Assembly: GCF_000321225.1 (NCBI RefSeq)
Contig: NW_004450467.1
Coordinates: 1,826,768-1,890,767, forward strand
Direction of reading: 5' to 3'
DNA from: Odobenus rosmarus divergens
Taxonomy: Eukaryota > Chordata > Mammalia > Carnivora > Odobenidae
Length of the DNA stretch: 64,000 nucleotides
The notes under the pieces are model-generated. The model ran no database searches. It was not told the DNA's origin and worked only from the letters and a program-made list of their open reading frames with translations. The translations under genes were made by a program, and so were the position numbers. Shown one piece after another: positions 36,159 to 47,148 of this stretch; within the stretch, counting starts at the first letter, position 1; each line of letters starts with the position of its first letter.

Positions 36159-37077
36159 CAATAACCTCACGTAAAAGGCCACTTACGGGCATCTGCAGAC
36201 TCATCCAGGTGGCCTCTGACAGGCAGAACAGTCCGGGGTTGGTTTGGGCACTCAAAGGCTCCCTGTCTTCGCAATCTTTGCACCAAAGTGAGGTGAAAGC
36301 CTTCATTCTCCCCAAGGCTAACCGTCTTTGTGAGTAACTGCAGAAACATGCTCAAACATACTCCTACACAGATACACCCACTTACATCCCCTCACACACA
36401 TTCACACATTCTCCCAAGGACAAACAATTCTCAGAGACAGACAATAGTCTACATCCACACTAAGGGAAAGAGACAGTTTCCTAGAAGCAACAAAATCTGC
36501 GCAGCTGCCCCACATTTAGAATGTGCTCTCACAGTGGAGAGCACATTCTAAATTACACCCCAGAGCAATTTCAAATGTTTTCTTCCCCTGGGCCATGCCA
36601 AGGGGCCTCGCTGGGCATAGAAAATGCCATCCCTTATGATGCCTTTCCCAACAATACAGTCCTCAACCCCTTGGCTAATTGGACAACTGCCTGGGTTTTG
36701 AAATTACAGGTTTTTCTTTACTATGCTCAAAGTTGCGCTCCCTGCTAATTGTCTCCGGAGGAGAGGAATTGTAGAAAAAGGTAGTTTGCTACCCTCATCT
36801 CCATCCTCCTCCCCTCCCGTGAGCCCCTAGAGGTCATAGCAGCAAGTGCATATGGTACTTCCAGTTACACCTAAGGATTTGGGGGTTGGTGGAGCTCTTA
36901 ATAGATATTTTTGAAGAATGCCAAGGGCTTGCCGTGTTGATATTACAGAAGAATAGGGAGGATCCCTACCTCTGGGACAAGTGCCTGTAACTCTTTACAG
37001 CCGGTTTTCTTCATGGGGGTGGTATGGGGTTTACACAGTACATTACACAGAAAGAACACCCCACCCTCTGCCCCGTC
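36159..37077. other. Unassigned sequence with perfect hairpin
   Basis: No gene or recognised repeat. It contains the 17-bp inverted repeat described separately. Confidence 0.5.
36514..36553. repeat. Perfect 17-bp inverted repeat, 6-nt loop
   Basis: ATTTAGAATGTGCTCTC, then ACAGTG, then GAGAGCACATTCTAAAT. The arms match without mismatch. Confidence 0.98.
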
Positions 37078-37089
37078 CTCCTTCACTTT

Positions 37090-37281
37090 TTTAATAAAGA
37101 TTTTATTAATTTATTTGAGAGAGAGAGAGAGAGAGATGGAGCAGGGAGAGGGGCAGAAGGAGAGGGAGAAACAGACCCCCCGCTGAGTCGGGAGCCTGAT
37201 GCGGGGCTCCATCCCGGGACTCCACGATCATGACCTGAGCCAAAGGCAGACGCTTAACCAACTGAGCCACCCAGGCGCCCC
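37090..37281 (-). repeat. Can-SINE
   Basis: Minus-strand copy ending GAGCCACCCAGGCGCCCC, with a GA tract of about 11 units. TTCACTTTT repeats flank it. Confidence 0.96.
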
Positions 37282-38282
37282 TCCTCATTCACTTTTATGG
37301 AAATTTGCTAAAAATATCTCTTCTTTCAGCCATACACAACCTCATCACCACTCTGTCTTTGTCTTAACTTCTTTCTCATCCCCTGTCCCCTCCATGTCAC
37401 CCAGCCTCCCAGCTGAAAATGGTCACTGGGACTTGCACTCTTGCCCTGATGGCAGAACCAAGGCACTCATTGGCCACAGAGCGGGCAGCTCTGTGTTACC
37501 ACCATTCCTCTCTTTTCTTTCTCTGCATAAGGGAAAGTCCACAAAACCCCCTAGGAAATACTACTGTTCTTCCTTTGTTTTTGGTTCTGGTGAATAACAT
37601 TCTGCACGTATTGCATATATGGTTATGCTCTGTAGTTGTTAAATGTAGGATGGAAGGGTATTTTCTTATCTGACTAGATTTGAATTTCTTATAGCCTGAT
37701 GCAGTATAAAGAACCTTTTACTTAATCAATTGTGTGTTTGGTTCAAAAAAAATAGTTTTTTTAATCTACCAACTCATTTAATAAATGCTTCCAAGCATTA
37801 TTCTGTGAATGATGACAGCTATTCTCCATGTCCACAAATGAAAAAGGAAAAAAGCAGGTGTTTTTTTTTAATTTTTTATTTTTTATTTTTGGTTCCGTTG
37901 TATATTTTTATTACTCAGTTTCCCCTCTTGTACCTACCTACTCATGATGAACTACAGTACTGGTGTCACTGATTCCTTATCATATAAAATGCGTGTGTTT
38001 TAAATTAAAGCAGAAGAGACTAAGATCAGATTTTCTCCTTTTTTCACTTTTTAAATCAAATATTATTTTAATCTAAAATTGGCAAATGTCTATTACAAAA
38101 TCCTGTAACATTACAAAAATATAAAAAGCAGAAAATAGTAGTAGAGTTGTCCCTTAATCCTACCCACCCTACCAAAAAAGCCAATATTTATAGTGAATAC
38201 TCTTCCCAACTCCAACCTGTTTTATTTGGTTTTTACTTGATAATATTTTATGGATATTATGGTAGATGATATTAGGTCCATC
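37282..38282. other. Unassigned intergenic sequence
   Basis: About 1 kb with T-rich runs near 37,861-37,890. The 132-codon open frame at 37,199-37,597 begins inside the Can-SINE and is not a gene. Confidence 0.5.
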
Positions 38283-38665
38283 TACATCTGGTGCTCCTTT
38301 CTAAGGTGTTGTTTTCTGTGCGAAGATAACAAATTTTGTTTTGTTGATCTCGGGCATGGCGATTGACTAACTTTGGCCAAGGAAATGTGAGCAGATATGT
38401 ATCATCTTCGAGCAAAAGCTTTAAAAGCTAGCTTGTACTTTCGACATGTCTCTCTTTACCCTCTTCCATGAGATCAGAAAATTTTATATAGAGGTTGTTC
38501 TATCATGCTGAGTTCTAGAGTTAAGATGATGTAGAGAAAATGATGTAGAGCTGATTTACAGTGAATATGTGAAGTGAGCAAGAGAAAGTCCTTTGAGATT
38601 TGGGAGTCATTTGTTATGGTAGCTTCAACCTGGCCTACCCTGACTGATACAAACACATTTACATA
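38283..38665 (+). repeat. LTR-like relic, family B copy 2
   Basis: 'GACTAACTTTGGCCAAGGAAA', 'TTTGAGATTTGGGAGTCATTT' and 'CTGGCCTACCCTGACTGAT' match the layout of the copy at 9,440-9,765. In this copy the AATAAA block is decayed. Confidence 0.5.
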
Positions 38666-39343
38666 TAAACACATATGGCTCTACACATTTTTTTAAGCAG
38701 GTGCATGGGATTGTATTCTTTGGATCACCAGGTTGTATTTAATCAATTCCTACGTATACACATTCAAACTGTTACTATTTTTGACAATCTCAAATGAGAA
38801 CATTTTTACATTTTTATTTTATGACTGGCCTTCTATCCGAACTCCTTGATTACTAATAGTTTGTTGCCATTTGTTTCTATTGGATATTCTAGTTGCATAA
38901 TTTATCAGTTCTAACATTGGAATTTTTATCCCTTTTTCTTCAATATTTTATGCCTTTTATTTCATTCCCTTGTCAAAATGCTTAGGCTAGAATTTCTAGA
39001 ACAATATAAAATATAGTTGAGGAAGTAGGCCGCCTACCTTATCGTGTTCCTATCTTTAATGAAGATACCACTGGTGTCTCATTATATCATGACAACTGTT
39101 ATGTTGAAGAAGTAAGCTTCTAATTATACTTTGCTATGGGATTGTTTTAGAGTTCATTAAGTTAAAATTCTATTTTGAGATAACTGGGGATTCAAAAGCA
39201 GTTGTAAAAAGTTATATAGGGAGATCCACTGTACCCTTTCCCCGGTTTCCCCACTAGTAACATTTTGCAACACTCCAGCACAAGGTCACAACCAGGCTAT
39301 ACACATTGATACAGTTGCTCTCCTCCTCTGGTAGCCGTAGCCA
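38666..39343. other. AT-rich unassigned sequence
   Basis: No gene. Probably old LINE-derived in part. Confidence 0.4.
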
Positions 39344-39360
39344 CATCTGCTTTTCCTTTT

Positions 39361-39536
39361 TTTAAAAGATTTTATTTATTTATTCATGAGAAACAAAGAG
39401 AGAGAGAGGCAGAGGCAGAGGGAGAAGCAGGCTCCCCGCGGAGCAGGGAGTCCAATGTGGGGCTCGATCCCAGGACCCCGGGATCATGACCTGAGCCGAA
39501 GGCAGATGCTTAACCGACTGAGCCACCCAGGCATCC
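39361..39536 (-). repeat. Can-SINE with perfect 17-bp target-site duplication
   Basis: CATCTGCTTTTCCTTTT occurs at 39,344-39,360 and 39,537-39,553 without mismatch. This copy has CATGAG and GGCAGAGGCAGAGG blocks in place of the long GA tract, so it is a different subfamily from most others here. Confidence 0.98.
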
Positions 39537-39553
39537 CATCTGCTTTTCCTTTT

Positions 39554-40745
39554 GATGTCTGCTGGGTATGTAGTGATGATACCTTCTGTTTCACTTCTGA
39601 TATTTGTAATCTGTGTCTTCTCTCTTTGTCAGTTTTGCTGGAGGTTTGTTAATGTTGTTGATCTTTCAAAGAAATAGCCAATTTGTTTCATTGATTTTTC
39701 TCTTTGGTTTTTCTGTTTCGATTTCATTGATTTCTGCTCCTGCCTTTATTATTTCCTTCCTTCTGCTTGTTTGTGTTTATTTTGATCTTCTTTTTCTAGG
39801 TTTTTGAGGTGGGAGCTTAGATTATTGATTTGAGAATTTTCCTCTTTTGTAATATATGCATTTTAGTGCTATGCTTCTTGCTTCTCAGCATGGCTTATCT
39901 GTGTCCTACAGATTTTGATTTGTTGTACAGTTGTTTCTTGAACACCTGGGGATGAGGTGCCCACCCACTGCACAGTCAAAAATCTGTGTATTTGACTCCC
40001 CCAAAACTTAACTAGTAGCCTACTGTTGACTGGAATAACATAAACAATTTTTTAACACATATTATACATGTTACATGTATTATATACTGTATTTTTACAA
40101 TAAAGTAAGCTAGAGAAAAGAAAATGTTATTAAAAAATCATAAGGAAGAGAAAATATAATTACAATACCATGCTGTATTTATATAAAAAATCTGCATATA
40201 AATAGACCCATCCAGTTCTTATCTGTGTTGTTCCAGGGTTGACTGTATTTCCATTTTCATCTGCTTAAATGTATTTTTAAACTTCCTTCAAGACTTTTTC
40301 TTTGTTTCATGCATTATATATAAATGTGCTGTTTGCTTTCCAAGTGTTTGGGTTTTCTTGTGATCATTCTATTGTTGATTTCTAGTTTGATTCCACTATG
40401 ATTAACATGCTTTGTATAATTTCAATTTTTTTGTAATTTGTTGAAGTTTGTTTTATGGCCCAGGAGAGGTTTTGGCGTATATTCCGTGAGCACCTGCAAA
40501 GCATTGTTTATTTGCTGTGTTTTCGTGAGGTATTCTTTAAATATTGATTAGATCCTGTTGGTTGATGGTGTTGTTAAGTTCTCTTTATCCTTGCTGATTA
40601 GTATAGTTGTTCTAGCAAATGTTGAGTTTGTGTTGATATCGCCAACAAAAATTGTGTATTTGTTTCTTTCTCCTTTCGTTTCTATCCATTTTTGCTTCAT
40701 ATATTTTGGAGCTCTGTTCTTTGGTTCATACATATTAGGCTTTCA
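39554..40745 (-). repeat. L1 ORF2 fragment, antisense, split by MER2
   Basis: Antisense L1 ORF2 text: 'TTTGTTTCATTGATTTTTC', 'GATTTCTGCTCCTGCCTTTA', then after the MER2 insertion 'TTTGATTCCACTATGATTAA' and 'ATTTTTGCTTCATATATTTTG'. All frames are broken. Confidence 0.8.
39928..40245 (-). mobile_element. MER2-like Tigger DNA transposon
   Basis: It begins CAGTTGTTTCTTGAACACC and ends GTTCCAGGGTTGACTG, with TA at 39,926-39,927 and at 40,246-40,247, the TA target duplication of a mariner/Tigger element. The interior 'GACTCCCCCAAAACTTAACT' and 'TTACAATAAAGTAAGCTAG' fit MER2 in reverse. It is nonautonomous. Confidence 0.85.
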
Positions 40746-41341
40746 CTGATACCTCCTGGCTGGGAGTAGTAAAAGAGTGCTTTGTTTCTGCCCCCTACAT
40801 GGTTTCTGTTGGCATCATGTTGTAATGGCTTCATTACCACTGGGAAGTACTGAAGTCCTGATTCTCTCCGAAACCTCCTTAGACAACACCTTGGGGAGGA
40901 GAGGAAATGCCACCTCTTTACTGCAGGGTGGGGATGGAATTCCATCCTCCCCAATCCATCCCCATTGACGTTGTGGGCAGTGGTGGGGAGGGTACTCATT
41001 ATAGCCTGGTGAGTGTGGACTTCTAGGCTCTCCATACTACCTTTGCCATTTTGGGTGGTGATGTCATGGGGTCACAGTGTTTTCTGTGGTCTTTCACTGG
41101 AGTGTTTGTTTAGAAACTTTCTTTGTTGCTAGGCTACCCCTTTCCTGGTCCTCTGGACAGAGGGAGCAGCCTTCTCATGGGATTTTTTTTTTTTTTTGGT
41201 CTGCGTCTGTTGCCCTTTCCAGGTGCCAGCTTCTTAAGCTCTACTTGTGGGAAATAGGAAGCAAAAGAAATCCAGGGGGTTCATCATTGTGTAATTCCTG
41301 CCAGTCTTTTTCCTTCTCTCTACCTTTCTGATACTCCTTAT
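40746..41341. other. Unassigned G/T-rich stretch next to L1
   Basis: Phrases such as 'TACCTCCTGGCTGGGAGTAG' and 'GGTACTCATTATAGCCTGG' resemble antisense sequence often seen with old L1 or ERV relics. I cannot name it. No gene. Confidence 0.35.
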
Positions 41342-41389
41342 GATATAGATATAGATATAGATATAGATATAGATATAGATATAGATATA
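41342..41389. repeat. (GATATA)n microsatellite
   Basis: Eight uninterrupted hexamers. Confidence 0.97.
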
Positions 41390-41562
41390 ATCTATATGTA
41401 TTCTAGGTGGGGTTTTTTTGTATTTAGTGAAAGGAATAGGGGAAAGTACATTTACTCCATCTTCCCAGAAACAGAAGTCCAAGGAATTTTATTAGGAGTG
41501 AGTACTGAATGGTTCAGCTGCCTCTGTCTTGATGTACTAAAATGAAGAGATCTCCTGATTTT

Positions 41563-41752
41563 TTTTTTTAAAGATTTTATTTATTTGAGAGAGAGAATGA
41601 GAGAGAGAGAGAGCATGAGAGGGGGGAGGGTCAGAGGGAGAAGCAGACTCCCCGCTGAGCAGGGAGCCCGATGTGGGACTCGATCCCAGGACTCCAGGAT
41701 CATGACCTGAGCCGAAGGCAGACGCTTAACCAACTGAGCCACCCAGGCGCCC
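41563..41752 (-). repeat. Can-SINE with perfect 16-bp target-site duplication
   Basis: GAGATCTCCTGATTTT is present at 41,547-41,562 and 41,753-41,768. Minus-strand copy with GA tract. Confidence 0.98.
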
Positions 41753-41889
41753 GAGATCTCCTGATTTTGAACAATAGTTCCATTTATGTGACGAACCCTT
41801 CTTCTAATCGTGAAATATTATGTGATATTTTGCTTAAGGCTAATACTAATATCGTATTTAGGATTTTAAATATCAATGTTCACCTGTGA

Positions 41890-42965
41890 AATTGGCTCAG
41901 AGTTTTCTTTTCCTATCATATATTTATATTTCAGTCTTTAGAATATTGTTTGTGGAAATTTTTCTTCTTTATTTGTGCCCTAGAACTACATGGCATAAAA
42001 ATTATCTATTCCTTAAAGATCTATAGAAAAAAATTCTATTTCCTAGAAGCCTCTTGGTTATGGCACTTTCTTAAAAGATAATTCTTCAAGAACTTTCCTA
42101 ATTTCTTCCAGTATTCTTGGTCTCTTTTAGCATGATTTGTCTTAAGTCAACTTTTGACATTTTTCTTTTCCTGGCTTTCAGATATATTATCAAGTTCTTA
42201 CTTTACTTCTCTTATTTTTCTTCCAGATCTGTGGTTATTTTCTTTATTCATTCTTATTTCCATGTATTCATATTTCCTCCCTTTTTTTCTTATTAAATAA
42301 CAGAATAATTTATATTATTGCTTGTATTATAAAAGTTTTAACTTGTAATTTCCATTGCTTTTTGCTTTCCAATAATTTGATTCCATATTTTAGTTCTGTT
42401 AATTCCTTCATTCTGCTTTCCTTAAGTTTAACTCTTTCTTCTAATTTCTTAATTTTTTAAGATAATTATTTTCATTTTTTCTTTTTCAGTAATAAGGTGA
42501 TATGAGGTTATGAATTTTCTTAGAAGTACAGTTTTGATCACATTCCTCTGGCTTTGATAACTACTATTCTCATTATCTTTCTTTTGTTGATATTCTGACA
42601 TTTTGGCTTTGATCACCTTTGATACAGAGTTGTTCAGAGGAGCATATGAACATTTCCTAAGGGTTGAAGGCTTTGCTTCCATTTGAGAAAAAAAAAAAAA
42701 ATGAAAACAAAAACAAACAACTGCTTCTAGTTTTACACGGTAAAAATATTTTATGCTCTTTAAACCTTGTACAATGTGTTGGGATCTTTTCTATGGCTTA
42801 ATGTATGGTCAATTTTTATTACTATTTCATGGGAGCCTGGACAGAAGGTAGTCTTTTATTTCCAGAAGGAGTTTAACAGATGTTTATTATTTCAAGCTTG
42901 TTAATTCTATTATTCAGGTCCTCAGTGTTTCTATTTTTCTGTCTGCTTGATTTGACAAGGACTGA
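41890..42965 (-). repeat. Decayed antisense L1
   Basis: 'AATGTATGGTCAATTTTTATT', 'CAGGTCCTCAGTGTTTCTAT' and 'TTTTTCTGTCTGCTTGATTTG' fit antisense L1 ORF2. The left part is too decayed to place. Confidence 0.5.
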
Positions 42966-43327
42966 AGAAAGGCATTTTAAATTTGTCACTTCAAAAATAA
43001 AAGTAATGCATTCTCATAAATAATTTTTTTACTCCAAATGGTAATCATGGTACTTTTTTCCTTCCCTCCCCTGTTCTCAGTTCCACACTCAAAGATACAT
43101 GCTGTTAACAGTTTCTGGCTTTAGTATGTGTTGTAGAAATAGATAAATAAATTGTATGCTACATTATGTATAAAATATATAGGTTATGATTATATGTCTT
43201 CAGAATTATCTTTTCATTTTAAAGAACTAAAATTTTGCAGCCAAGCCCTCATTCCATCTCTCTTTTTTTTTCCTTTTTCCCTCCTCCTGAAGCTGATGTA
43301 TATCACTCCATGATTTTTATACTTTTA

Positions 43328-43549
43328 TTTTTTAAAGATTTTATTTATTTATTTATTTATTTATCTACTAATTTATTTTAGAAAGAGATAGATCAGGGAC
43401 AGGGAGAGGGAGCAGAAGAAGAGGGACAAGCAGACTCCTTGCTGAGCACACAGCCCTGATGTGGGGCTTGATCCCAGGACCCCAAGATCATGACCTGAGC
43501 TGAAATCAAAAGTCGGACACTTAACCCGCTGAGCCACCCAGGTGCCCCA
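43328..43549 (-). repeat. Can-SINE with 15-bp target-site duplication
   Basis: ATTTTTATACTTTTA at 43,313-43,327 and ATTTTTGTACTTTTA at 43,550-43,564 (one mismatch). The tail contains an expanded TTTA tract. Confidence 0.96.
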
Positions 43550-43564
43550 ATTTTTGTACTTTTA

Positions 43565-45265
43565 ATTCATATCTATATATTCAAAAACAATATATGTTAC
43601 ATGTATGGATACATATGTATACCATATATACACCATCAAATTATCCATCCTTTGACAATTTGATTTTTACCCTACATCATTCTTTTGATATAAATTGTTA
43701 TACATTGATGTCGTTAGTCATTTATTTTAACTGCTAAATGGATCTGCACTGCCTACATAAAACCGAATTTATCCATTCACCTACTAAAGAACAGGTTATT
43801 TCTACTTTTCTAGAAAGGTGTACTTTATACATGTCTGCTTATATATAATAGACACAGCTTCTCTGGCCAGACATCCAGAAGTAGATTTTTTGTATAGTAG
43901 AATATGGGCATCTTCAACTTTCTGAGCCAGTGTCCTAAAAAAAATGTGCTTTCCAAAGTGGTTATTCAGTTACTCCTCAGCACATATTTTATTGGGTGTT
44001 TAGTATATGACAGGTCTGTTCTAAGCTTTAGGGATATAGCAATAAACAGAAGACTTATTTCCTGTCCTTCTGAGGTTTACCTTCTAAGCCGAGAAGATAG
44101 AGAATAAATAAAAATATAAAACACCAGATGGCAATTAGGGCTTTGAAAAATTAAAGAAAGTATAAGGGGTGGACAGAGAGCAGTTGGGCTGGGGTCGGCT
44201 GAGTAAACATGGCAGTATTTTTAAGCAGGTGGTCAGGGAAGACCTGTCCAATAAAGTGAAGTTTAAGCAAGAACCTGAATGAAATGAGGGAGAGAGACTC
44301 GGGGGCCTCTTTGGAGAAAGCATGGTCTAGGCTGGGAGACTAGCAGGTGCAAACAGTAGGTGAGCTGTGGGAGCAGTGGGAACCAGCCTGGTGTGTTTGA
44401 GGAACGGCAAGGAAATTGGTACCCTGCAGGAGCAAATAGCCAGGAGGTAGATCAAACAGGGCAAATGTAAACTACGGTAAGGACTTCGGCTTTGTATCCG
44501 AGTGGAATGGGAAGCCAGTAGGAGGTTCTAGAAAAAAAAGTGACTGGATCAGACTTAGGTCCTAAAAGGGTGACCTTGGCTCTGGTGTTGAACAGCCCTA
44601 GAAGACTGTGATCATAATCCAGGGGACAGATGGATATGAGTGATAGCTCTGGAGGTGATCCGATTCTGGGTATAAGTTGATGTGAGGGCTGCCAGGGTTT
44701 ACTGATGACCAGACGTGGGGAGTAAGAGAAAAAGGGCTTAGGGCTGCCTTGGATGTTTTAGTCTTTAGCTGTAGAAAGAACAGAATTACCACTTAATGTG
44801 GGAGGAGTAGATTAGGGTCTTAAATCTGAGACCCCTACTGGATACTGAGGTGGAGAGAACAGTCATTTCCAATTTTTGCAGACAACGCACGGTTTGGGAC
44901 AAGTAGTATTGCCAGTGACTGGTTTTATGAATTTATTATTTCCCACCTGCAGTGTGTAAGAGCTTCTGTTTTCATCAACACTTCAACACTTGATGTTATC
45001 AGACTTATTTTTGCCAGTCTGATGGGTTTGAAATGGTCTCATTATCATTTCAATTTGCATTATCCTGATTCCAGAGATAGAGCATCTTTTATTATGGTTA
45101 GTGGCCACATGTGTTTCCTCTTTTGTGAATTGTCTGTTTATCTTTTCAATTTTATTTATTGGTTTATAGGGGCTTTTTATAAATTCTCAATATTAATCTT
45201 TGGTGGGTTCTATCAGTTGCATATCTCTTCTGCAAGTCTGTGGCTTGTCTTTTCGCTTTATTTCT
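43565..45265. repeat. Old LINE-like element split by family A insertion
   Basis: The left part (to about 43,977) has 'TTATCCATTCACCTACTAAAG' and 'CATCCAGAAGTAGATTTTT'. The right part (about 44,925-45,260) has 'GCCAGTCTGATGGGTTTGA' and 'TTTGTGAATTGTCTGTTTAT'. They read as one element interrupted at 43,977. Confidence 0.5.
43978..44840 (+). repeat. Ancient family A repeat, long copy
   Basis: 'GTTCTAAGCTTTAGGGATAT', 'GTGGTCAGGGAAGACCTGTC', 'GGAATGGGAAGCCAGTAGGA' and 'CATAATCCAGGGGACAGATG' follow one familiar consensus. It is the longest copy of this family in the window. The recurrent minus-strand open frames here are chance. Confidence 0.6.
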
Positions 45266-45785
45266 AATTAGTTATTCAACCATCCTGTCTTAAATAACAT
45301 AGGAATATTATTTCTATAAACCCCCATAACCAGTGAAGGAATTAGAGCAGTTAACACTTTCTTCCATTTCTCCCTGTTCCACCTCTCAAATGTTTCTGTA
45401 TGCTCATTTTTGTCCTAGTATATTATAGTTACCATATTATTACTTCTCACTGTAGTACTTTTCTTTCAAGATTTATGACATGTAAATTTTGTACCATCAC
45501 AATAATAATCCGATTCTTTCAGCTGAAGCTTGTCCCTTCCATACGTATTCTAAATCATCCTTCAGTTGTTTACACAATCATATCATATAATTGCTTTGAG
45601 GACAGGTGATATGTTTCCCAGCTCTCTACATATTTGAGAGTGTCTTTCTGTCTTTCTGCTGCTTTTAAAGGTGGATGACTACATGGTCGTGATCTTTAAG
45701 TCACATTCTTTTCTTTTTTCAAAACTCTTCTCAAGTCAATTAATGCTGACAAGAGTTCTGAGGTCAGTAGTGTTTTTCCTTTGGG

Positions 45786-45998
45786 TCAGAGGTCAGCAAA
45801 CCTTTTTCTGTAAAGGGCCAGATAGAAATTATTTTAGTCTTTGCAGGCCCCATGGTCTCTGTTGTGATTACTCAGCTCTGCTATTGTAGTGTTAAAGCAG
45901 CTACACACGTGTAAACAAGAGTGTGAATGTACTCTAGAAAACTTTATTTACAAAAATAGGTAGCAGACCGGATTCAGTCTGTGTGCCATAGTTTGCTT
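45786..45998 (+). mobile_element. hAT-Charlie-type nonautonomous element (copy 2)
   Basis: 'GTCAGAGGTCAGCAAACC', 'TCTGTAAAGGGCCAGATAG' and 'ACTTTATTTACAAAAATAGG'. Same family and orientation as the copy at 35,931. Confidence 0.8.
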
Positions 45999-46364
45999 TT
46001 AGATGATTCACTTCGATTTGCTTGCAGGTTCTTTTTTATACTCAAAGTTTAATAACTTTCCCCCAAGTACTTATTCTCTGTTAATAATTTTGGAAACATG
46101 GTTAGTCGTTCTCATCTTTGGAATTGCAATAAAGTTTTCGCCTATCAGTTAGAACAAAGGCTAAGTACCTATACCAAAAAGATCTTAAAAATACCATGGT
46201 CCTTATGTAAAGGAGTGGCGACATACAAAATTATGCCTTTTTTAGGTAACAATGCAGTAGGCAGTTGAGGCCTGCTGCAATGTCTTTGCCATCTGCCACA
46301 GGTGACTTTCCTCTCTGGGTTAAAGGCACATGGGAGTGTTCTCAGATAAAAAAAATAGGACACC

Positions 46365-46489
46365 CAGTTCAACTGGAATTTCAGATCAACAATGAACACT
46401 TTCTTAGTATAAATATGTCTCATGCAATAAATGAGATATACTTACACTAAATATTTTTTCACTGTTGATCTGAAATTCCAGCTGAACTG
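46365..46489. mobile_element. Palindromic foldback element
   Basis: Two 57-nt arms (46,365-46,421 and 46,433-46,489) are near-complementary and separated by 11 nt. The outer ends are CAGTTCAACTGG and CCAGCTGAACTG. It is probably an old palindromic DNA-transposon MITE; family not assigned. Confidence 0.85.
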
Positions 46490-46961
46490 CATACTCTGTT
46501 TTTATTTGCTACATCGAAGCAACCCTTATCTACAACCACCAGGAAGGGGGAGAAGGACTTGGAAGGCACAGGTCCAGTCCTTCTAAGAGAAGACCTCCAG
46601 AGTAGCAGACACTCCTTCCTGCCCACATTTCATTGCCTAGAATTTAGACATGTGGCCATATCTACTTAGAAGGAATCTTGGGAGATGTAGTCTAGTCTGT
46701 TGATCATGTGCTCAGCTAAAATGGTATTGTTGCAGAAGAAGGCGAGAACAGCTCTTAGGGGACATTTAGTAGTCTGCCAAGTTATATCTTCAAATACTTT
46801 CTTAGTTTCATTAGATGTAAAGTCTTTGTTGGAGACATCAATTTCTCTAAATTTGACTTTTGTTCTTTGTCCTCCATGTTTCTCGTCTCTTGTCTGATTA
46901 CTTTAACTTCATTGTCCTTTTCCTTTGTATCTGATGTGCTTTCAAAAAGGTTATCATCACT

Positions 46962-47148
46962 GGGGCGGCTGGGTGGCTCAGGTGGTTAAGCATCTGCCTT
47001 CGGCTCAGGTCATGATCCCAGGGGCCTGGGATCGAGTCCCGCATCGGGCTCCCTGCTCAGCGGGGAGTCTGCTTCTCCATCAACCTGCTGCTCCCCCTGC
47101 TTGTGCTCTCTCTGTCAAATAAATAAATAAAAACCTTGAAAAAAAAAA
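46962..47148 (+). repeat. Can-SINE
   Basis: Head GGGGCGGCTGGGTGGCTCAG. A ten-A tail and a CTGTCAAATAAATAAATAAA block. Confidence 0.95.

Noticed and set aside
37199..37597. 132-codon frame starting MRGSIPGLHDHDLSQRQTLN
   Set aside because: The start is the Can-SINE body read in one frame; the same peptide style recurs in the SINEs at 39.4 and 41.6 kb.
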